The notes beneath the pieces are model-generated. The model was not told the DNA's origin. It worked only from the letters and a program-made list of their open reading frames with translations, and searched no databases. A stretch of DNA of 57,048 bases from Bacillota bacterium. GTDB lineage: Bacteria; Bacillota; Clostridia; Lutisporales; Lutisporaceae. Shown here piece after piece: positions 51,600 to 57,048 of this stretch. The stretch covers positions 1-57,048 of the forward strand of contig JAKJBU010000003.1 of assembly GCA_022706825.1 (NCBI GenBank), in the 5' to 3' direction. Position 1 is the stretch's first letter. Each line of letters begins with the position of its first letter. Made by a program: the position numbers and the translations under genes.

Positions 51600-53516
51600 A
51601 TGAAGAATAATAAAAGCTATATAATTTATCTATTAATAATTTCCCTTATATCATTAATAATTGTTATTGAGTACAACAGCTTCAAAAATAACAAGGGTGT
51701 ACCGGGAATTGAGCTTAAAGCTAAACAGGGAATACTTGATTTGACTGATCTGCATTTTGATGATGAATCATTACATTCACTTGATGGTGAATGGTCATTT
51801 TTCTACAATCAATTTATTATGCCTGATAATTATGACTATTCAGCTCCTGGAATTATAACTGTTCCCGGCTTGTGGAATTCCTACCAATATAACAAAGAAG
51901 AAATCGGTGCTTCAGGATACGGTACATATAGGCTTAAGGTCTTGCTTCCTTCAAATTGCAATGAAAAACTGGCTTTAAAGATACCTGACATGTCCAGCAG
52001 CTATCGTCTTTTTGTAAACGGAAAGGAAATATCCCACAATGGTGTTGTTGGTAAATCCATTGAAGAGGAAACCCCTCAATGGAAGCCTTTGATTAAAGCT
52101 TTAAATACTGATTCCGGCCAACTGGATATAGTAATTCATGTTTCTAACTTCCACCATGTAAAAGGGGGCATATGGGAGTCCATAATTCTTGGCACCGAAG
52201 AAGCGATTTATAAACACAGGGAATTGAACTTATTACTAAGCTTTATTCTGATTGGTGTATTATTTATTTCAGTTTTTTACTACCTGGTAATTTTTTCTGT
52301 AATGCAAAGCAATGTGACTAGCCTGTATTTAGCTATGTTTTCTTTTATGGCCGGTCTTAGAGAACTATTAATCAGAGAGGCTGTCGTTTTTTTGATATTT
52401 CCGGACATATCCTTTAAACTAATGTCAAAGCTGGAATATATAACCGTACCCTCAGGTCCGCTTCTTCTGGCATTATCATTGTACAGCCTCTACCCGACAG
52501 AATTCCCCAGGAAAATCATGAATACTATAGTTACTGTTTTTTCACTTTACATAATAGTAATCATTTTTACACCGCTGAAAATTTTTGGTCCTTTGATGCA
52601 CTTATATTTGATTTTATTTATTATCGCTTTTATTTATATGATTTTTGTAATAGCAGCAGCAGCCAAAAAGAAAAAACCCGGTGCAGGCACACTGCTTTTC
52701 GGCACCTTGTTCCTTCTTTTAACTGCCTTGATTGATATGGGTTACGTGTACAAGCTCCATAATAATTATGACCTGGCATATACCTTTTCTATCGGACTTA
52801 TTATATTTATTCTTTGTCAGATGCACTCATTATCCTTGAATATTGCGGATGTATTTCAACGGGCACAAGGACTGGCCAAGGCAGAAATGGCTTTTTTGCA
52901 AGCGCAGATTGTCCCGCATTTTTTATATAACACTCTGAATACAATCATCCATCTTACCAGGGAATCCCCTGAAAAGGCCCGCAGCTTACTTATGGAACTA
53001 AGCAAATATTTGCATGGTAAATTTAATTTTGACTTATATAATAAAAACAAACTTGTCACTCTTGAATACGAGCTGGATATTGTAAAGTCTTATCTGGCTA
53101 TTGAGTCGGTAAGGTTCAGCAACCGCTTGAAAGTAAATTACCAGATAGACGAACAGACATTAAATCATAAAATATTACCGTTTCTTCTTCAGCCCTTGGT
53201 CGAAAATGCTGTAAGACATGGTTTTAGAAAGAATTCTGAAGATTGCATTATTACTATTTCAGCTTTTGTCCAGGAAAAGAACCTAATACTCTCAGTTTCT
53301 GATAATGGTATAGGAATGCCAAAGAATAAAATACTGGCATTAACCAAATGTGACTATAGCGAGCTTGGAACCGGACTTACCAATATAAATCAACGTTTAA
53401 ATACTGCCTATGGAACAGATTTAAGTATTGTCAGTACCATTGACGCAGGCACCACTATTAATATAAAAATTCCCCTAAGGAGTGATAATGTCCATGATAA
53501 AAGCAATATTAGTTGA
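51600..53516 (+). CDS. 7TMR-DISM sensor histidine kinase
   Basis: 638 aa from the ATG at 51600, with AGGTGAAG upstream; a GTG at 51591 is also in frame. One N-terminal membrane helix (about 6-25), an extracytoplasmic beta domain (about 45-195) with GEWSFFYNQF and VPGLWNSY, then seven membrane helices (about 205-420): the 7TMR-DISM layout, whose outer domain often binds carbohydrates. The His_kinase domain has QAQIVPHFLYNTLNTIIHLT with the phospho-His. The ATPase has PLVENAVRHGF and DNGIGMP. Translationally overlaps the LytTR regulator gene. Target genes are unknown; the SLH gene downstream is a natural candidate. Confidence 0.92.
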   Translation: MKNNKSYIIYLLIISLISLIIVIEYNSFKNNKGVPGIELKAKQGILDLTDLHFDDESLHSLDGEWSFFYNQFIMPDNYDYSAPGIITVPGLWNSYQYNKEEIGASGYGTYRLKVLLPSNCNEKLALKIPDMSSSYRLFVNGKEISHNGVVGKSIEEETPQWKPLIKALNTDSGQLDIVIHVSNFHHVKGGIWESIILGTEEAIYKHRELNLLLSFILIGVLFISVFYYLVIFSVMQSNVTSLYLAMFSFMAGLRELLIREAVVFLIFPDISFKLMSKLEYITVPSGPLLLALSLYSLYPTEFPRKIMNTIVTVFSLYIIVIIFTPLKIFGPLMHLYLILFIIAFIYMIFVIAAAAKKKKPGAGTLLFGTLFLLLTALIDMGYVYKLHNNYDLAYTFSIGLIIFILCQMHSLSLNIADVFQRAQGLAKAEMAFLQAQIVPHFLYNTLNTIIHLTRESPEKARSLLMELSKYLHGKFNFDLYNKNKLVTLEYELDIVKSYLAIESVRFSNRLKVNYQIDEQTLNHKILPFLLQPLVENAVRHGFRKNSEDCIITISAFVQEKNLILSVSDNGIGMPKNKILALTKCDYSELGTGLTNINQRLNTAYGTDLSIVSTIDAGTTINIKIPLRSDNVHDKSNIS

Positions 53517-54237
53517 TGATGAGTTGTTCGCGTTAAAAGAACTTCAACTGCAATTGGAAAGTCTCCCTAACATTCAGATAATTGGTTCATTTACCAATCC
53601 CTTGGAGAGCTTCTTTAATATAACTATGCTGAATCCTGATGTGGTCTTTTTGGACATTGACATGCCGGAAGTTAGCGGTATTTACCTGGCGGAGCAAATT
53701 ATGACCACCCACCCTCAGGTAAAAATCATATTTGTCACAGCCTTTGATAAGTATGCCATAAATGCCTTTGAGCTTAATGCTGTAGATTATATACTCAAGC
53801 CGTTTACCTTGGAAAGGATTAAAAAGACCATTTCCAAGCTGGAAGAAAAAATAGAAAAAAACATTAATACCGATATTCATTCCTTAAGTAATCAATATAA
53901 AGAATCTGTCAAGAAATTCTTTATATATGAGCAGGATAATATTATTTTGTTGAACATAAAAGACATTTACTATATTGAGGCACTTAATAAATTTGTTCGT
54001 ATACGCACCAAGGACAGATTTTATAATTCCAATCATTCACTTAACTATTTTGAAAATAAATTAAAAAACCTTGATTTTTTCCGCACCCATAGAGGCTATC
54101 TGGTTAATCTGGACAAGGTTGCAGAAATTATGCCTAAAATTAATTATTCCTTTGATATAAGAATGACAGACACAAACGATTTGATTCCGGTTAGCAGGAC
54201 TAATATCAAGCTTCTAAAACAGTTGCTGGAGCTTTGA
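53488..54237 (+). CDS. LytTR-family response regulator
   Basis: 249 aa from the ATG at 53488, with AAGGAGTG upstream, overlapping the kinase gene by 29 bp. The receiver has VDDE at the start, phospho-Asp in VVFLDIDMPEVSG and Lys in YILKPFT. The LytTR domain (about 140-248) has IYYIEALNKFVRIRT, FFRTHRGYLVNLDKV and IPVSRTNIKLLKQL. Paired with the kinase just upstream. It is a distinct second LytTR system, related only at family level to the pair at 28612-31022. Confidence 0.93.
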   Translation: MSMIKAILVDDELFALKELQLQLESLPNIQIIGSFTNPLESFFNITMLNPDVVFLDIDMPEVSGIYLAEQIMTTHPQVKIIFVTAFDKYAINAFELNAVDYILKPFTLERIKKTISKLEEKIEKNINTDIHSLSNQYKESVKKFFIYEQDNIILLNIKDIYYIEALNKFVRIRTKDRFYNSNHSLNYFENKLKNLDFFRTHRGYLVNLDKVAEIMPKINYSFDIRMTDTNDLIPVSRTNIKLLKQLLEL

Positions 54238-54247
54238 GTCTTTGTAG

Positions 54248-54283
54248 AAAAAAGCACTGCGTTTAATAACGCAATGCTTTTTT
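54248..54283. terminator. Bidirectional terminator between the regulator and the SLH gene
   Basis: AAAAAAGCA, a mismatch, TGCGTT pairs with AACGCA, a mismatch, TGCTTTTTT around TAAT. The A and T runs make it usable from both convergent genes. Confidence 0.85.
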
Positions 54284-54302
54284 CTTATAGCTTTAAGTTC
54301 TT

Positions 54303-57048
54303 CTACTTGTTATATATTCTATAAAGGAATACAGCTGTCTCAGCCCTTGTGGTATTTCCAAGAGGATTTACACCATCACCGCTGCCTACAATTAATCCTT
54401 CCTTTACAACAGAAGCAACACTGTTTACAGCATAATCTGCTATAAGGGATTTGTCAGCAAATTTGTCAAGATCCGAAGCTGCTCCCTGTGCTTCTATCCT
54501 TTTAAACATTCTCAGCGCTCTTTCTGTCAATACCATCATATCCTGTCTGGTAATACTTTCTTCAGGATTGAATTTGTTATTGCCTGTTCCCTTAGTAATA
54601 CCCATTCTTTGAGCTATTCCTATCTCTTTGTAGTAGTAATCATCCTTACTTATGTCATCGAAATTTCCATCGAATCTTGCTTCTACACCCAAAGTTCTTA
54701 TCAGCGAATATAAGAAGTCTGCTCTTGTAATATTTGATTGAGGTTCAAATTCTTCTTCGGATACACCCTTCATTACTCCTTTGGACGCAAGTACCTCAAT
54801 TGACTTTTTCCCCCATGCTGCATTATCTAAGTCATCAAAGGTTTTTGTCACATATACCACTGCATAATTACTGAAGTGGGTTGTACTGAAGGTTACCATA
54901 CCTGTGACAGGGTTATACCTTCCCGTTGGAACTTCAATAACATTACCTTCACCGTCAATATACCATACCGTAATGTGTTCCGGGTCAGAAAGCTCATTCT
55001 CGGTAGGCGTGTAAGGTATTGATACTGTAATAGGTGCGTCCGGATTATTCCATGAAATTGTGCCTTCCTTTGATTTAAGCTTAAGCTCAATAACAGGTTT
55101 GTCACCTATCTGTGTTCGAACTTTTTCGTTAATAGCTGATTTATCAACCGTTCCTATACTCAAGCCTACATTGTCAGTACCGTAAGCCCCTTCATTGCCC
55201 AGCATATTACCCGGTAAGGTTATTGTTCCCAACTCGCTATTAATTTCTATCCGTGTTGTATTGCTACCGGTTAATACAGTTGCAGGAAGCTCTGTTACAT
55301 AATAGTTGGCTCCTGTTGTTTTTGGTATCTTAATATCTACTGTATTAACTCCCTGTCCATCATCCTGTGACTCTGTCAATGCATTGTTAATGGCACTTTC
55401 ATTCAAAACTGCTGTTACAGTCCCTGTTTCGCTATCCACTGAAGCAGCTGAGGTTATGGAGTTTCCATTAACATTTATTGTTATATTTGAAGAAGTAGTT
55501 GGCTCCGGTTCAGATATCGATGCATTTCTGTCACTGTCTCTGTCTCTACTACTCTCTGATGATGCTCTGTTCACAGTGACTTCATAGATTCTTTCTGTTC
55601 CGTCCTCAGCAGTTACTTTAATGTTAATTGTATTAGCCCCTACATTAAGAGCAATTGCCTGAGAAGCTTCACCGCTGTCTACTGCTGTCATGTTAACCTC
55701 TATTGATGCTCCCGGGTGTGCTGCTTCAGGTGTAACTGTAATATTGGCTGTACTGTTGGCCACATCGGCTGTATATGCTTGTATGTCCGGTACAAATGCT
55801 GGATTGAGAGTGCCGCTGCTAATGGTTAAATTGGTTAAACGAGCTTCATTACTGGGTAATGCCACACTCATTGTCACTGTGTAAACTGCAGTAGTATTAT
55901 TCTCAGCAGTAACCTCATAGATCAGAGGGTTGGTGAAATCCTGAACTATGCCCGAAGCAGGAAAAATATCAGCCCCTGTATGTTCAATAGTAGGTACTAA
56001 GGCTGTAACATCGGTACCAAAGGGCACTTCAATAGTTATGGTTTTTGCTCCTTCATCTATAACAGCCTGTATGTCCGGCTCAAATGCTTCCAGGCTAAAA
56101 TCAATTATTGCTTTTGAATTACTCGGTGGCGGAGTAATATTAGCAGTAGTTGTGGGAGCCCCGGCAAGGGATAGACTGTAATTGCCTGAATCTCCTCCGC
56201 TTATTGATGAAGCATCGGTCAGGCTGACTTCAATATTATCTGCCGCATTCGCATCGGCAAATGCTGCTGCGGCATTCAGTATAACATCATCTCCATCAGC
56301 AACCCCTGTCAGTTCCAAGCCTGAATCGTCAATTACAACAGTTGTGTTTCCATCATATACTTTATTCACAGCGGTAAAGGTACCTTCGATAGTTAATCCT
56401 TTTGCCGTGATATCAGCACTCAGCACTGGCTGAGCAATGGTATAGTTATCGGCATCATCACCGGTTATAGTCATACTTGTGGTTACTCCGATATTTGTTC
56501 CCACCGTTGCTTGTGCAAAGGTGCCGGCAGTATGGTTTGCCAATGTTACATCGTCACTGCCTATTACTCCGTCCAGCTCCGCTCCTCCAATGACAGCATC
56601 ATCAGTTCTGTCATATACCTTGACCTGTGCTACAGCATTAATTACCGTCAATTCATTGGCTGTGATGTTTGCTGCTGAAGTGGGCGCCTCTGAAACAGTT
56701 AGACTATAGTTGTCCGAGTCTTCTCCGCTTATTGATGAAGCATCGGTAAGGCTGACGACTATATTGTCTGCTGCATTTGCATCAGCAAAGGCTGCTGCTG
56801 CATTCAGCATAACGCTATCTCCGTCAACAACCCCTGTCAGTGTTAATCCTGAATCGTCAATTACAGCATTTGTGTTTCCGTCATATATTTTATTCTCAGC
56901 GGTGAAGGTTCCGCCGACAGTCAATTCCTTTTTTCCAACAGTAACGGCAGTTTCTCCAACAACATCACCGGAAACCGGAGTAGCTGTTATCTTTGCCTTT
57001 CCTGCTCCTATAGGAGTTACTACACCATTTGCGTCCACTGTCGCAACA
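54303..57048 (-). CDS. SLH-domain surface protein with Big_2, YDG and cadherin-like domains (5' end outside window)
   Basis: Frame open from the window edge (57047) to the stop at 54303, 915 codons; the start is outside. The first visible residues (VATVDANGVVTPIGAGKAK) are the end of a Big_2 immunoglobulin-like domain. Then come three YDG-type repeats (KIYDGNTNAVIDDSG, KVYDGNTTVVIDDSG and a divergent KVYDRTDDAVIG). After these is a cadherin-like beta-sandwich pair (LTNLTISSGTLNPAF). The conserved domain (ITLPGNMLGN, SWNNPDAPITVSIPYTP, HFSNYAVVYV) and three SLH domains end the protein. The C-terminal half is a close paralogue of that in the 1648-aa protein. A secreted, wall-anchored surface protein. 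Confidence 0.9.
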   Translation of the reverse strand, partial: VATVDANGVVTPIGAGKAKITATPVSGDVVGETAVTVGKKELTVGGTFTAENKIYDGNTNAVIDDSGLTLTGVVDGDSVMLNAAAAFADANAADNIVVSLTDASSISGEDSDNYSLTVSEAPTSAANITANELTVINAVAQVKVYDRTDDAVIGGAELDGVIGSDDVTLANHTAGTFAQATVGTNIGVTTSMTITGDDADNYTIAQPVLSADITAKGLTIEGTFTAVNKVYDGNTTVVIDDSGLELTGVADGDDVILNAAAAFADANAADNIEVSLTDASSISGGDSGNYSLSLAGAPTTTANITPPPSNSKAIIDFSLEAFEPDIQAVIDEGAKTITIEVPFGTDVTALVPTIEHTGADIFPASGIVQDFTNPLIYEVTAENNTTAVYTVTMSVALPSNEARLTNLTISSGTLNPAFVPDIQAYTADVANSTANITVTPEAAHPGASIEVNMTAVDSGEASQAIALNVGANTINIKVTAEDGTERIYEVTVNRASSESSRDRDSDRNASISEPEPTTSSNITINVNGNSITSAASVDSETGTVTAVLNESAINNALTESQDDGQGVNTVDIKIPKTTGANYYVTELPATVLTGSNTTRIEINSELGTITLPGNMLGNEGAYGTDNVGLSIGTVDKSAINEKVRTQIGDKPVIELKLKSKEGTISWNNPDAPITVSIPYTPTENELSDPEHITVWYIDGEGNVIEVPTGRYNPVTGMVTFSTTHFSNYAVVYVTKTFDDLDNAAWGKKSIEVLASKGVMKGVSEEEFEPQSNITRADFLYSLIRTLGVEARFDGNFDDISKDDYYYKEIGIAQRMGITKGTGNNKFNPEESITRQDMMVLTERALRMFKRIEAQGAASDLDKFADKSLIADYAVNSVASVVKEGLIVGSGDGVNPLGNTTRAETAVFLYRIYNK

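Overview
The window looks like a chromosome segment of an anaerobic, moderately low-GC, Gram-positive member of the Firmicutes, class Clostridia in the broad sense. The evidence is strong AGGAGG-type ribosome binding sites, frequent TTG starts, S-layer (SLH) surface proteins, lipoproteins with Gly-Cys lipoboxes, a flavodiiron protein and ferritin-like protein for oxygen or ROS handling, ThiW and CytX thiamine salvage, and no outer-membrane genes. No tRNA, rRNA, prophage or CRISPR array is visible. The species cannot be named from the sequence.

Layout. 1-2.5 kb: the N-terminal part of an IS1182-type transposase beside an ion-driven motor pair resembling ZorA/ZorB. 2.8-9.6 kb: alanine/glycine symporter, LysM-CAP protein, diguanylate cyclase, PD-(D/E)XK nuclease-like protein, M14 cell-wall peptidase and ApbE flavin transferase. 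9.8-11.6 kb: a two-repeat PplA-like lipoprotein (probable ApbE substrate) and MscL. 11.8-16 kb: a TPP-riboswitch operon thiW-thiD-cytX-thiM-thiE. 16-24 kb: a lipoprotein, a flavodiiron protein, and a cell-wall remodelling block on one strand: a GHL10-amidase fusion, an EnvC-like coiled-coil protein, FtsE and FtsX. 24-28.5 kb: TipAS-type MerR regulator, PAS-GGDEF-HD-GYP protein, lipoprotein, ferritin-like protein. 28.6-34.6 kb: a LytS/LytTR pair followed by an unknown gene, a CstA-family transporter and an FMN-dependent alpha-hydroxy acid dehydrogenase, suggesting pyruvate/lactate sensing and use. 34.6-42.5 kb: two EamA-type transporters, a phosphoesterase, an ftsH broken by one base in an A7 run, MarR, a CrtI-like flavoenzyme and its TetR regulator. 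42.8-57 kb: two very large SLH surface proteins with the same C-terminal half, flanking a LuxR-type ATPase regulator, a metallo-hydrolase and a second LytTR-type two-component pair.

Three features stand out. First, the 18.3-23.9 kb block places side by side, and partly in one polypeptide, the parts that in E. coli act as FtsEX, EnvC, an Amidase_3 and the denuded-glycan hydrolase DigH. Second, three intergenic regions carry very long, nearly perfect snap-back palindromes built from a GGGACACGGGGACG module, and a fragment related to one of them abuts the broken ftsH. Third, a ZorAB-like motor pair stands without any recognised Zorya effector and next to an insertion sequence.

Starts were chosen from ribosome binding sites where an upstream extension was implausible; these choices are stated per gene.
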